64,000 bases of DNA from the NCBI RefSeq assembly GCF_007997005.1, contig NZ_VOSL01000049.1:1-64000 (forward strand). Reading direction: 5' to 3'. This DNA is from Lujinxingia vulgaris (GTDB lineage Bacteria > Myxococcota_A > Bradymonadia > Bradymonadales > Bradymonadaceae). This document shows positions 51,220 to 59,670 of this stretch, piece by piece. The notes below the pieces were generated by a model that saw only the letters and a list, made by a program, of their open reading frames with translations, was not told where the DNA came from and searched no databases. Within the stretch, counting starts at the first letter, position 1; every line of letters begins with the position of its first letter. The position numbers and the translations under genes are program-made.

Positions 51220-52620
51220 TTACCCCTCAGCCGCGGCGATCGCGCCGAGGGCGCTGGCGACCGCGTCGAGGCTGTCGACGCGCTCCTCGGCGCTGGCTCT
51301 GATCATCTGGCCGATCGCCTCGGACAGCTGCGGCCAGGCGATCGCCTCGCGCCGCTTTGCCCAGATCTCATCGATCTGCAAGAGATCGCCCATCCCCTCA
51401 AAGAGGCGCTCCAGGGTGAGCAGCTCGTAGAGGATCGCGCCCAGCGAGAAGATGTCCACGCGATGATCATAAGGCTCGCCCATCCACAGCTCCGGAGCGC
51501 GGTAACCCTCGGTGCCGATGCTGTTGAGCTCGTCGGAGATCGACTCCAGCTGCTGGATGCGGGCAAAGTCGAAGTCGGCGATCTTAAAGGGTACCCGCGC
51601 GCTGGACCGGGTCATGTAGATCACCCCGGGGTGCAGGTTGCGGTGGATGATGCCGGCCTGATGAATGCTTGTGATCGCCTCGACCAGCGCCGAGGCCAGA
51701 GCGAGGCGGCGGTCGAGCTTCCAGCCGTGCTCGCGGGCGCGCTCCAGATAGGTGCCCAGGGTTCGGGAGCCCACGTACTCGCTGATCATGTAGAAGATCA
51801 GCTCATCATCCTGGTCCCGCACCATGTCGTAGGAGCTCGCCACGTACGGGTTATCATCGAGCACCGAGAGCGCCTCGGTGTCGCGCACCGCTCGCGCCAG
51901 CTCGGCCTGCTGACGCTCGGCCTCACCGAGCAGATCCATGGTGTAGGCTTTGATGCGCACCTTGCCGCGGCTCTTCACGTAGCGATGTTGCCCCAGGTAT
52001 TCGCGCCAGTGACGGTGGCCGACCTGGAGCTCTTTCTCAATCTCGTAGGCGTCGATCGTCACCCGATGTTTGAGGGCATTGGCACGGGGCACAATCACAT
52101 CGACCACCGCCTTTCGCAGCCGCTCGTCGTGCAAGGGGCCGGGGCCCTGCTCGCGCAAAAGATCCAGATCGACAAAGTAACCGTAGATCTCGTCGGGCTG
52201 CACCACATGGCGGCGCTGGGCTTCGGGCAGCGTCAGATCCTCCACCGGGCGAGGAAAGAGCACCACTGGCGAGCAGAAGATCGAGGCGTCCAGCCCCCCG
52301 ACGCCCTCGGAGATGAACTGGCGCAGCGCTTTGGTCTTGCGCTCCAGATGCGTCAGCGGGTTATCCAGCGTGGCCCAGGGCGTCTTCCAGCGGCCCGCAG
52401 CCCCCTCAATCGGACCGCTCCAGCCTTTGATCTCCACCGCGTAGATGCCGTGCTCACCAATGACCACCGCATCGAACTCCAGGGAGTTGCGGCGCCCCTT
52501 GAGGCGAAGATCGAAGTTGCCAATCACCACGTAATGCTCCGGGAGCAGATCACGCAGAAGCCGCATCCCCTCGGTCTCGGCATCGTTGGCCGGAGCGCCA
52601 ATCGGGATATAAGTTGCCAT
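51220..52620 (-). CDS. NERD nuclease-like domain fused to a pseudokinase
   Basis: 466 residues. Residues about 12-120 are a NERD domain with nuclease-type residues kept: Glu15, Asp50 (EFDAVVI) and ExK at Glu63/Lys65. Residues about 190-440 are a Ser/Thr-kinase fold: ATP-site Lys224, but HRD is HRN (326-328), the following K..N is lost, and DFG is DFD (349-351). 'GTEGYRAPELW' and DIFSLGAILYEL are present. Phosphotransfer is therefore doubtful. NERD plus kinase also opens BREX PglW, but this protein is much shorter and no BREX genes are near. It lies upstream of rpoB on the same strand. Confidence 0.88.
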   Translation of the reverse strand: MATYIPIGAPANDAETEGMRLLRDLLPEHYVVIGNFDLRLKGRRNSLEFDAVVIGEHGIYAVEIKGWSGPIEGAAGRWKTPWATLDNPLTHLERKTKALRQFISEGVGGLDASIFCSPVVLFPRPVEDLTLPEAQRRHVVQPDEIYGYFVDLDLLREQGPGPLHDERLRKAVVDVIVPRANALKHRVTIDAYEIEKELQVGHRHWREYLGQHRYVKSRGKVRIKAYTMDLLGEAERQQAELARAVRDTEALSVLDDNPYVASSYDMVRDQDDELIFYMISEYVGSRTLGTYLERAREHGWKLDRRLALASALVEAITSIHQAGIIHRNLHPGVIYMTRSSARVPFKIADFDFARIQQLESISDELNSIGTEGYRAPELWMGEPYDHRVDIFSLGAILYELLTLERLFEGMGDLLQIDEIWAKRREAIAWPQLSEAIGQMIRASAEERVDSLDAVASALGAIAAAEG

Positions 52621-52826
52621 ACGTAAGTGGTCGTCTGGGGGGTATCTCGTAGCCCGACACGCGGGTCGGGCGGCTCGTCGCATACGTCGCAAAAGAAGGT
52701 CCCGACGGAGCGAAGACGCGTTCTCGCTCAGGGGCCGTAGAGTTTGCCCCGTCGCGGGGAGAAGTCAAAAGCCCTTTTTGATCGAATTGTAACAAAAAAG
52801 CACCGAAACCACCTCTCAGGAGCCCG

Positions 52827-53480
52827 ATGCAACCCCTGACACTGCTGATTATTGGCGCCCAGACCTACGCGGGCATGGAGGTCGCCCGGCTGGGACGGGC
52901 GATCGGCCATCGGATCATCGCGGTACGCGAGGGGGGAGCCCCCCCGGTGGATGCGCCCTGGGTGGCCGGCGTGCAGTGGGAAGACGCCGCGGGGTTAGGA
53001 CCAGCCCGTGAGATCACGCACGCGCCGCATGCGCTGATCTACTGCGCCACGACCTACTTCGATGACGCCGAAGGTCGACTGGAGCGCCAGAACGTTGCGC
53101 TGTTGCGGGGGCTTATCGAAGCGCCGGGGTTGGCCGCAAGCCGCGTGGTTTACCGCTCCGCGGCGCCCACGCCTGTGGTGCCCTCGGCCTATCTCGAGAG
53201 CACGCGCCGCGCCGAGGCGCTGCTCAAAGATCGCCACCCCGATCATGTCAGCCTGCGCCTGCCCCTTCTTTACGGAAGCGATCGCCTGGACAGCGTGCTC
53301 GGCGCGGCGATCGTGGGGCTCTTCGCCAGCCTGCACCCCACGCGTTTTGCGCCCCCGATGCGGGTGGAGACGGCCGCCATCGCCTTATTGCGCGCGGCTC
53401 TGGAGCCCGAGCACCGGGGCGTGCTCCACGCCACCGAGGTCGCCACCCTGGGAGACGCACTCTACGCCCAGGCCCGTTGA
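52827..53480 (+). CDS. NAD(P)-binding Rossmann-fold protein (atypical SDR)
   Basis: 217 residues. The N-terminal LLIIGAQTYAGMEVARLG is a degenerate GxxGxxG dinucleotide motif, and the chain ends with a substrate lobe as in NAD-dependent epimerase/NmrA-like proteins. The YxxxK catalytic pair is not clear ('AYLESTRRAEALL' is the nearest), so catalysis is uncertain. CAGGAG is upstream of ATG 52827. It is divergent from the NERD gene. Confidence 0.7.
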   Translation: MQPLTLLIIGAQTYAGMEVARLGRAIGHRIIAVREGGAPPVDAPWVAGVQWEDAAGLGPAREITHAPHALIYCATTYFDDAEGRLERQNVALLRGLIEAPGLAASRVVYRSAAPTPVVPSAYLESTRRAEALLKDRHPDHVSLRLPLLYGSDRLDSVLGAAIVGLFASLHPTRFAPPMRVETAAIALLRAALEPEHRGVLHATEVATLGDALYAQAR

Positions 53481-53565
53481 TCACGCAGAGGCCACGCTTT
53501 GACTTGCGCCCGGGGCCGCTTTATGCAAAAAGCCCCAACCGCAAGGCCCCTCTCACGCTCTGGTC

Positions 53566-53594
53566 TTGCATTCGAGCGGCGCCGTCCCTATGGT
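53566..53594 (+). promoter_or_regulatory. Candidate promoter for rpsD
   Basis: TTGCAT (53566-53571), 17-nt spacer, TATGGT (53589-53594), a moderate sigma-70 match. It would give a leader of about 130 nt for rpsD. Confidence 0.45.
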
Positions 53595-53667
53595 ATGCGC
53601 CCTTTGCTGCCGATTCGAGCAGCGTGCTGGCTGGCTCGACGCACCTATAGCACTACACCCTTTTGGA

Positions 53668-53700
53668 TGGGTCGCCTGACGTCACTCCGACGCCGACCCA
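53668..53700 (+). promoter_or_regulatory. Stem-loop in the rpsD leader
   Basis: A perfect 7-bp stem TGGGTCG/CGACCCA encloses a 19-nt loop that contains TGACGTCA, 33 nt before the rpsD start. S4 autoregulates its mRNA in several bacteria, so this is a candidate S4 target; no consensus was matched. Confidence 0.4.
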
Positions 53701-53733
53701 GAAACGACAACGCACCCGTGGATAGAATCGACT

Positions 53734-54345
53734 ATGGCTCGTTATACTGGACCGCGCCTTCGTATCGCCCGTCGCCTCGGCACTGACCTGCCGGGCCTGA
53801 CCCGTAAGCTTGCTGACCGCCGCCCTTACCCGCCGGGACAACACGGCCAGGGCCGCCAGCGCTTCAGCGAGTTCAAGAAGCAGCTCTATGAGAAGCAGAA
53901 GCTGCGCTACAACTACGGCCTGAGCGAAGGCCAGCTTCGTAACCTCTTTGTGGAAGCGCAGCGCTCCAAAGACCCGGCCGGCCTTGTGCTGCTGCGTCTT
54001 CTCGAGCAGCGCCTCGACAACGTGGTCTTCCGCCTGGGTCTGGCCCCGACCATCCCGGCGGCTCGCCAGCTGGTCGTGCACGGTCACGTGGTCGTCGACG
54101 GCAAGAAAGTCGACCGCCCCAGCTACCGCGTCGAGCCCGGCCGCGAGATCTCGGTCCGCGCCAAGAGCCGCGACCTCAACATCGTTCAGGAATCGGTGGC
54201 CCAGCCCACCCTGCGCATGCCCGGCTACCTGAGCTTTGACGCCAAGACCCTCACCGGTCGGATGCAGGCGCTGCCCAGCCGCGAAGACATCCCGGTGCAG
54301 GTCCAGGAGAACCTGGTCGTCGAGTACTACTCGCCGCGCCTCTGA
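53734..54345 (+). CDS. rpsD: 30S ribosomal protein S4
   Basis: 203 residues. Primary 16S rRNA-binding protein. Starts MARYTGPRLRIARRLG; the RRPYPPGQHGQ segment and the S4 RNA-binding domain ('QRLDNVVFRLGLAPTIPAAR', 'LVVHGHVVVDGKKV') are present. The N-terminal zinc Cys cluster is absent, as in Cys-lacking S4 paralogues. It stands alone rather than in the S13-S11-S4-rpoA cluster, with its own promoter and terminator. A second rpsD may exist elsewhere. Confidence 0.98.
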   Translation: MARYTGPRLRIARRLGTDLPGLTRKLADRRPYPPGQHGQGRQRFSEFKKQLYEKQKLRYNYGLSEGQLRNLFVEAQRSKDPAGLVLLRLLEQRLDNVVFRLGLAPTIPAARQLVVHGHVVVDGKKVDRPSYRVEPGREISVRAKSRDLNIVQESVAQPTLRMPGYLSFDAKTLTGRMQALPSREDIPVQVQENLVVEYYSPRL

Positions 54346-54359
54346 TTCTCGCAGCATCG

Positions 54360-54390
54360 CGCCCCGCCATCTGGCGGGGCGTTTGTTTTT
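54360..54390 (+). terminator. Intrinsic terminator of rpsD
   Basis: The stem CGCCCCGCCA/(T)GGCGGGGCG with a 3-nt loop is followed by TTTGTTTTT, 15 nt after the rpsD stop. Confidence 0.94.
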
Positions 54391-54465
54391 GGACGTACGA
54401 TCAGGCGCGAGCGCGACCCCTTCTCTCGGGGACGCCTCGCGTTCTGGCGTTTTGGAGGAGCTGCT

Positions 54466-55047
54466 ATGCGTCTGATGCCTCTGGGTGGCCTTCTGGCCGC
54501 CCTGCTCGTCTTCGCCCCGGTGGCCTGCGGCACGGGCCCTGCCCCGCGCCCGGTCGACCAGAAGGAACAGCTCAGCGCGGAGGCCACCGCGCGTGCCGCC
54601 GGCGAGCGCACCCGCGAAGGTCAGGAGGGCCTGATCTATGCGTCGAGCGATGCTCCTGCCGAGTCCCAGGCCGAGGATGTTCAGGCGCAACAAGGCGAAG
54701 AGGCTGTTTTGACCTCCACCTCCGAGCTCCGACTGCGCTTTGATGAGGAGGGCCGGCTCGTGATCGACGACCAACCTCTCGATCTGAGCTTTGAGGCGCC
54801 TGAGGACGCCGAAGCATCCGAAACCACCGGGGACGCCACCGAGGCGATGCGCCGCACGGAGAGCCACGATGCGCTGGTCGCCGCGCTCACCGAGGCCCTC
54901 ACTGGCCTGGAGCCCGCCGATCGCCTGCGCATCCTCATCACGCCGCCCGCGGCGCCGCAGCGCTTCGACGTGCTCTTTGCGGCGATCGGGCGCGTGGTCG
55001 CCGAGGTCACCGTGCCCGTTGAGGTTCACGTCACCCCCGCCCCCTGA
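54466..55047 (+). CDS. Hypothetical lipoprotein
   Basis: 193 residues with lipoprotein signal and lipobox PVACG (Cys21). A Glu/Ala/Gln-rich linker (about 30-85) is followed by a C-terminal domain (about 85-193) with alternating strands and the segment 'RILITPPAAPQRFDVLFAAI', loosely like the periplasmic ExbD/TolR fold. The function is unknown. TTGGAGGAG lies upstream of ATG 54466. It ends six bases before the next gene, so they are probably cotranscribed. Confidence 0.72.
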   Translation: MRLMPLGGLLAALLVFAPVACGTGPAPRPVDQKEQLSAEATARAAGERTREGQEGLIYASSDAPAESQAEDVQAQQGEEAVLTSTSELRLRFDEEGRLVIDDQPLDLSFEAPEDAEASETTGDATEAMRRTESHDALVAALTEALTGLEPADRLRILITPPAAPQRFDVLFAAIGRVVAEVTVPVEVHVTPAP

Positions 55048-55053
55048 GCGCGT

Positions 55054-56154
55054 GTGAAGGTCCTGCTCTTATCGGCGTACCACGCGCAGAGCCACGCCCA
55101 GTGGGCGCGCGGGCTGGCGGAGAACCTTGAGGGCATCGAGGTGGACATCCGCGCGCTTCCACCGCGTCATTTTCCCTGGCGGGTGCGCGGCAACGCGCTG
55201 AGTTTCGCGGCCGACCCCTCCTTTGATGCGGCTGAATACGAGGCGTTGCTGGTCACCTCGATGGTCGATCTGGCCACGCTGCGTGGCCTGCGCCCCGAGC
55301 TCTGCCAGCTGCCCACGGTCGTTTATTTTCACGAAAACCAGGCCGTCTATCCGCTCAAAGAGAGCCGCGATCGCGCCCACTACATCATCACCAACCTGTA
55401 TACGGCGATGGCCGCCGACCGGGTGATCTTCAACTCTCCCTATAACCTGCGCACCTTCTTTGAGGGGACTGAGACCTTCCTCAAGAAGATGCCCGACGGC
55501 GTGCCCGAGGACGCCCTCGACAGCTTGAAAGAACGCGCGCAGGTGCTCCCGGTACCGCTCCCCGACGCGCTCTTCGACCCTGGCGCGCCGCTGCCCTCCG
55601 AACCCGATCCGCGTCGCCCGCTGCGCCTGGTGTGGAACCACCGCTGGGAGCACGACAAAGATCCCCGCGTCTTCTTTGAGGCCCTCTTTGCGCTCGACGC
55701 GCAAAACGTAGCCTTCCGCCTGGTGGTGCTCGGCCAGCGTTTTCGCAACGCGCCGCCGATCTTCGCTGAGGCCCGACAGCGCCTCGCTCACCGCATCGAT
55801 CATTTCGGCTACGCCGAGCATCGCGCCGACTACCTGCGCTGGCTCCGAGGCGACGACGTCGTCGTCTCCACCGCTCGTCATGAGTTTCAGGGGCTGGCCG
55901 TTCAGGAGGCCGTCGCGCTGGGCTGCCGCCCCCTTCTGCCCGATCGGCTGGCCTACCCGGACTTTTTCGATGCGCGCTGGCTCTACCTCTCCCACGACGA
56001 TCACCAGACCCAGCGCAACGCGCTTGTTGAGGCGCTCAAACCTCTCCTCAACGATCCCGAAGGCGCGCGAAAATCATCGCCACCCGATCTTTCAAGCTTG
56101 CGCTGGGGGCAGAAAAGATGGGACTACACGCAGTTGTTAAAATCTCTTAACTGA
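55054..56154 (+). CDS. tRNA-queuosine alpha-mannosyltransferase-like glycosyltransferase (QTMAN/GTDC1, DUF3524)
   Basis: 366 residues, GT-B fold. The N-terminal DUF3524-like block opens VKVLLLSAYHAQSH and includes TVVYFHENQAVYP. The second half has LVWNHRWEHDKDP and the donor-site block 'STARHEFQGLAVQEAVALGC', then PLLPDRLAYPDFF. These are the marks of the QTMAN/GTDC1 family, which mannosylates queuosine in tRNA-Asp in animals; bacterial homologues are known. Cytoplasmic, no signal. The GTG start lies six bases after the lipoprotein stop. The RNA substrate in this organism is inferred. Confidence 0.88.
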   Translation: MKVLLLSAYHAQSHAQWARGLAENLEGIEVDIRALPPRHFPWRVRGNALSFAADPSFDAAEYEALLVTSMVDLATLRGLRPELCQLPTVVYFHENQAVYPLKESRDRAHYIITNLYTAMAADRVIFNSPYNLRTFFEGTETFLKKMPDGVPEDALDSLKERAQVLPVPLPDALFDPGAPLPSEPDPRRPLRLVWNHRWEHDKDPRVFFEALFALDAQNVAFRLVVLGQRFRNAPPIFAEARQRLAHRIDHFGYAEHRADYLRWLRGDDVVVSTARHEFQGLAVQEAVALGCRPLLPDRLAYPDFFDARWLYLSHDDHQTQRNALVEALKPLLNDPEGARKSSPPDLSSLRWGQKRWDYTQLLKSLN

Positions 56155-56260
56155 CTTTTTTTGCAGCTCGTGGTGCGCATCATTGTGCCACTTCGCAAAT
56201 GGATGGTGTGCCGCCGGCCTCGCCAGGGCGGCGTTCTTCCCTCTTACATTCAGGTCTGCC

Positions 56261-57052
56261 ATGTCGGATGTGCTCTACGCTGTCGATGGATCGATCGCCC
56301 GCATCACCCTCAACCGCCCCGAGGCCCGAAACGCCTTCTCGGACGCCATGATCAAAGGCATCACCGAGAGCCTTGATGAGGCCGAGTTCGACCCCGAGGT
56401 GCGCGTGGTGGTGATCCGCGGGGAAGGCTCGGCCTTCTGCGCCGGTGGCGATCTGAAAGCGATGCGCGATCACAGCGGGATGTTCTCCGGCGATCCGGTG
56501 GAGCTTCGCCAGCGCTACCTGCGCGGGATGCAGACTCTGCCGCGTCGTTTCGACAGCTTTGAGAAGCCGACCATCGCCCAGATCAACGGGGCGGCGATCG
56601 GCGCCGGGCTGGGGCTGGCGCTGATGTGCGATCTTCGGGTGAGCGCGCAGCGCGCCAAATTCGGCTCGACCTTCGCCAAAGTGGGGCTCATCCCGGGTGA
56701 CGGCGGCGCCTACCTGCTCACGCGCACCGTAGGCTTTAGCAAAGCGCTGGAGCTGATCCTCACCGCGCGCGTCATCGACGCCGAGGCGGCGCTCAAGATC
56801 GACATGGTTCACGAGGTCGTCGCCAACGACCAACTTCAGGCCCGGGTCGACGTGCTCGCCAGTGAGATCGCCGCGCTGCCCCCCAAGGCGGTGCGCATGG
56901 CCAAGACCGCCCTCTACCGCAGCGTCAACCGCGACCTGGAGAGCGCGCTGCATATCACCGCCGCCCTGCAGGGGCTGATTCAGAGCACGCAGGAACACGA
57001 AGACGCCGTCGAGTCTCTGCTCGGCGCGATTCAAAGCCGCAAGGAGTCGTGA
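56261..57052 (+). CDS. Enoyl-CoA hydratase/isomerase (crotonase) family protein
   Basis: 263 residues. Oxyanion-hole blocks AFCAGGDLKAM and 'INGAAIGAGLGLALMCDLR' and the PGDGG segment identify the crotonase fold. The two hydratase glutamates are not in place: the first aligns with Gly118, the second with Phe138. Asp147 in PGDGG is the likely acid/base. So it is more probably an isomerase or another crotonase activity than a classical hydratase. ATG 56261 was chosen because the family homology starts there. Its stop overlaps the amidase start. Confidence 0.88.
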   Translation: MSDVLYAVDGSIARITLNRPEARNAFSDAMIKGITESLDEAEFDPEVRVVVIRGEGSAFCAGGDLKAMRDHSGMFSGDPVELRQRYLRGMQTLPRRFDSFEKPTIAQINGAAIGAGLGLALMCDLRVSAQRAKFGSTFAKVGLIPGDGGAYLLTRTVGFSKALELILTARVIDAEAALKIDMVHEVVANDQLQARVDVLASEIAALPPKAVRMAKTALYRSVNRDLESALHITAALQGLIQSTQEHEDAVESLLGAIQSRKES

Positions 57053-58701
57053 TGCGTCTGACCGGACCCGCGCTCACGCTCGCCAGGCGCGCCGCCGAAA
57101 CTCCGGCCGGCGCGCTGCTCTTACGCCGGCAGGCGCTGAGCGACTTTGGCATCGACCGCCTCCTCGATCTTCCCCCGAGTGAACGCGGCCCGCTGCGCTT
57201 TGACCCCCAGCCCCTGCACCCCACCCGCAAGCGCGGCTGGCAGGATCAGCAGCTCGGACGTCCCGCCAGCACGCCGGGTCGCACCACCACCGCGATGCTT
57301 CGCGACGCCTTTAAACAAGGCGACACCTCCCCGGTGGAGGTGCTTCAGAGCATCCAGCACCAGCTCGGCGCGCGTCGCCTCGGCCAGGCGGCGCACTCCC
57401 CCTTTGTCTGCACGGATTTTGAACGCGCCATGGAAGCGGCCCACGCCAGTCAGGAGCGATGGGCGCGCGGCGAGCCGCTTGGCGAGCTCGATGGCATCCC
57501 GATGCCGATCAAAGATCAGGTGGAGATGGAGGGCCTTCCGCTTCGCTGCGGCACCCGTTATTTCAGCGAGGTCGCCCGCCGCGACGCCTTTGTGGTGGAA
57601 GCCTTACGCCTCGAAGGTGCCCTTCTCTACGGACGCACGCACACCACCGAGTGGGGCATGAACCCCTCGGGCTTCTCGCCACATTTTGCGATGCCGCGCA
57701 ACGTCTACAGCTCCCAGCATGGCGCCGGGGGCTCCTCGACGGGGTCCGGGGTCGCCGTCGCCCTGGGGCTGGCGCCGGTGGCGCTGGGCTCGGACGGAGG
57801 CGGCTCGATCCGCATCCCCTCAGCACTCAACGGTCTTCTGGGCATCAAACCGACTTTCGGGCGCATCAGCCGCAGCGGCGACGCCTTCGGCGCGGGCACG
57901 GTCTCGTCGATGGGGCCGCTGGGTCAGTCCACCGCGGATCTCGTCGACTTCTTAAGCGCCGCCTGCGCCCCCGATCCCCGCGATCCGGCCAGCCGCTGGG
58001 CACCGCATCACCCGGAGCGCACCTCGCAGTGGAAAGCCGCGCTGGGGCGCGGCGTGCGCGGCTGCCGCATCGGCTACATCCCCGATGAGCTTGACGCGCT
58101 CGATCCGGCGCTGCAACAACCCACCCTCGAGGCGCTCCGTAGCTTCGCCGCCGAAGGGGCCACCCTGGTCGAGGTTGACTTCCCCCTGGCCGCACACGCC
58201 CTGGCCATCGGGGTGCTCGCCATTGGGCTGGAGACTCTGGCCAACCTCGCTGACCACCTCATTATGCACCCGGCTGACTTCTCAGAAGAGGTGCGCGTGA
58301 TGATGGCGTCATTGCGCACCATCACCACCGATGAGTTTTTTGCCGCCCAGCGCACCCGTGAGCTTCTCAAAGAGCGCCTGCGCGATCTTCTCGACGATGT
58401 CGATCTGCTGGCGCTGCCCACCACACGCACCACCGCGCTCCCCTACGACTTAAGCCTCACTGGCGCTGAACTTCTCGACGACCAGGGCACCCGCGATATG
58501 TGCCGCTTCACCTTCCTGGCCAACATCAGCGGGCTTCCCGCGGGCACCCTCCCGATCGGCCGCCACAAAGAGCTGCCCTTTGGCCTTCAATTCGTCGGCG
58601 CCGCCTTCGATGAGGCGTCGATCATCGCCGCCCTGGCCCATGGCGAGCGCATGGGACTTAACCATCTCCCCGCTCCCGCCGACTACCTGAAGCTCGCCTG
58701 A
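57052..58701 (+). CDS. Amidase signature family hydrolase
   Basis: 549 residues. A complete Ser-cisSer-Lys triad: Lys154 in MPIKDQ, cis-Ser228 in GGSSTGS, and nucleophile Ser252 in GSDGGGSIRIP. The N-terminal ~80 residues are an extra helical segment compared with core amidases. Hydrolyses an amide or ester of unknown structure; it could be a GatA-like or fatty-acid-amide-like enzyme, but no gatB/gatC is adjacent. Cytoplasmic. AAGGAG is upstream; ATG 57052 overlaps the crotonase stop, and the amidase stop overlaps cheR. Confidence 0.92.
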   Translation: MRLTGPALTLARRAAETPAGALLLRRQALSDFGIDRLLDLPPSERGPLRFDPQPLHPTRKRGWQDQQLGRPASTPGRTTTAMLRDAFKQGDTSPVEVLQSIQHQLGARRLGQAAHSPFVCTDFERAMEAAHASQERWARGEPLGELDGIPMPIKDQVEMEGLPLRCGTRYFSEVARRDAFVVEALRLEGALLYGRTHTTEWGMNPSGFSPHFAMPRNVYSSQHGAGGSSTGSGVAVALGLAPVALGSDGGGSIRIPSALNGLLGIKPTFGRISRSGDAFGAGTVSSMGPLGQSTADLVDFLSAACAPDPRDPASRWAPHHPERTSQWKAALGRGVRGCRIGYIPDELDALDPALQQPTLEALRSFAAEGATLVEVDFPLAAHALAIGVLAIGLETLANLADHLIMHPADFSEEVRVMMASLRTITTDEFFAAQRTRELLKERLRDLLDDVDLLALPTTRTTALPYDLSLTGAELLDDQGTRDMCRFTFLANISGLPAGTLPIGRHKELPFGLQFVGAAFDEASIIAALAHGERMGLNHLPAPADYLKLA

Positions 58702-59510
58702 TGCATACCCTGCGCATTGGACACGACATCGTCGGCCAGATCATCGCCCGCATCGCCAACCTCTCCGGAGTGTACCTGGCGCCATACCGCACCGAGCACC
58801 TCCGCGAGACTGTTGAACGACGCCTGCAGGCGCTCGATCTGCCCTCCTTTGCTGCCTACCTCTCCTACCTGGAAGAGGCCCCCCACGAGCCCTGCGCGAT
58901 GCTCGACGAGGCCTTTATCGGGGTGACCGGTTTCTTCCGCGACGCGGAGGCCTTTGAGACCCTCTCCCACCAGCTGGCTCGACGTTTCAGCACGCACGCC
59001 GCCCCCCTGCGCGCCTACGTGGCGGCCTGCTCCACCGGCCAGGAAGCCCTCTCGATCTTCATCCTCCTGGAGCGACTATGCGAGGCGCTCGGTCTGCCTG
59101 AGCCCGAGCCCCTGATCGCCACCGACATCAACCCCCACGCCATCGACAGCGCGCGCGAAGGCGTCTACAGCACCGAGCAGATCCGCGATCTCTCCGCCTC
59201 GATCCGTCGTCAGTTCTTCGCGCCCTCTCCGCATGGCTTTCTCCTGCTCAAACGCTATCGGGAACGCATCCGCTACGAGGTCAGCGATGTGTTGCGAGGC
59301 CCGCCCCCGGGACACTTCGATCTGATCTGCTGCCGCAACCTGCTCATCTATCTCAAGCCAGCGGCTCAGGTTCAGCTGCTGGAACGTCTTCACCACGCAC
59401 TTCGCCCCGACGGGCTGCTCTTTCTGGGCGCCTACGAGTCAGCATCCTCGCTGCCGGCCCTCTTCGCGTTGGTCGACGCTGAGCACAGCATCTACGCTCG
59501 CCGATCCTAG
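58701..59510 (+). CDS. cheR: CheR-type protein-glutamate O-methyltransferase
   Basis: 269 residues. N-terminal helical CheR domain, then an SAM-dependent methyltransferase. Marks in order: 'FIGVTGFFRDAEAFE', AACSTGQEALSIF (usual CSTGEE), ATDINPHAID, CRNLLIYLKP and DGLLFLGAYES. Methylates receptor glutamates in chemosensory systems. No receptor, cheA or cheB is in the window. Its ATG overlaps the amidase stop by one base, which is an unusual partner, so a non-chemotaxis role is possible. Confidence 0.92.
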   Translation: MHTLRIGHDIVGQIIARIANLSGVYLAPYRTEHLRETVERRLQALDLPSFAAYLSYLEEAPHEPCAMLDEAFIGVTGFFRDAEAFETLSHQLARRFSTHAAPLRAYVAACSTGQEALSIFILLERLCEALGLPEPEPLIATDINPHAIDSAREGVYSTEQIRDLSASIRRQFFAPSPHGFLLLKRYRERIRYEVSDVLRGPPPGHFDLICCRNLLIYLKPAAQVQLLERLHHALRPDGLLFLGAYESASSLPALFALVDAEHSIYARRS

Positions 59511-59541
59511 AGAAAACCGGGGGGAAGAGACGCTAAGACGG

Positions 59542-59568
59542 TTGCACATCAACGTTTTCTGTCATAAT
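59542..59568 (+). promoter_or_regulatory. Candidate promoter upstream of the hybrid histidine kinase
   Basis: The -10 CATAAT at 59563-59568 is 5/6 to consensus. A weak -35, TTGCAC (59542-59547), lies 15 nt before it. It is in the only sizeable gap between cheR and the kinase gene, about 100 nt before the latter. Confidence 0.35.
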
Positions 59569-59670
59569 CTGAGCGCACTCTTAGACAAGCGCCGTTTGTA
59601 CCGCGTCGACTCTCGTGGCGGGGAGCGTCCACCCTCTGGCTGACCATTCTTGTTTGCCCACGGTAACGCT

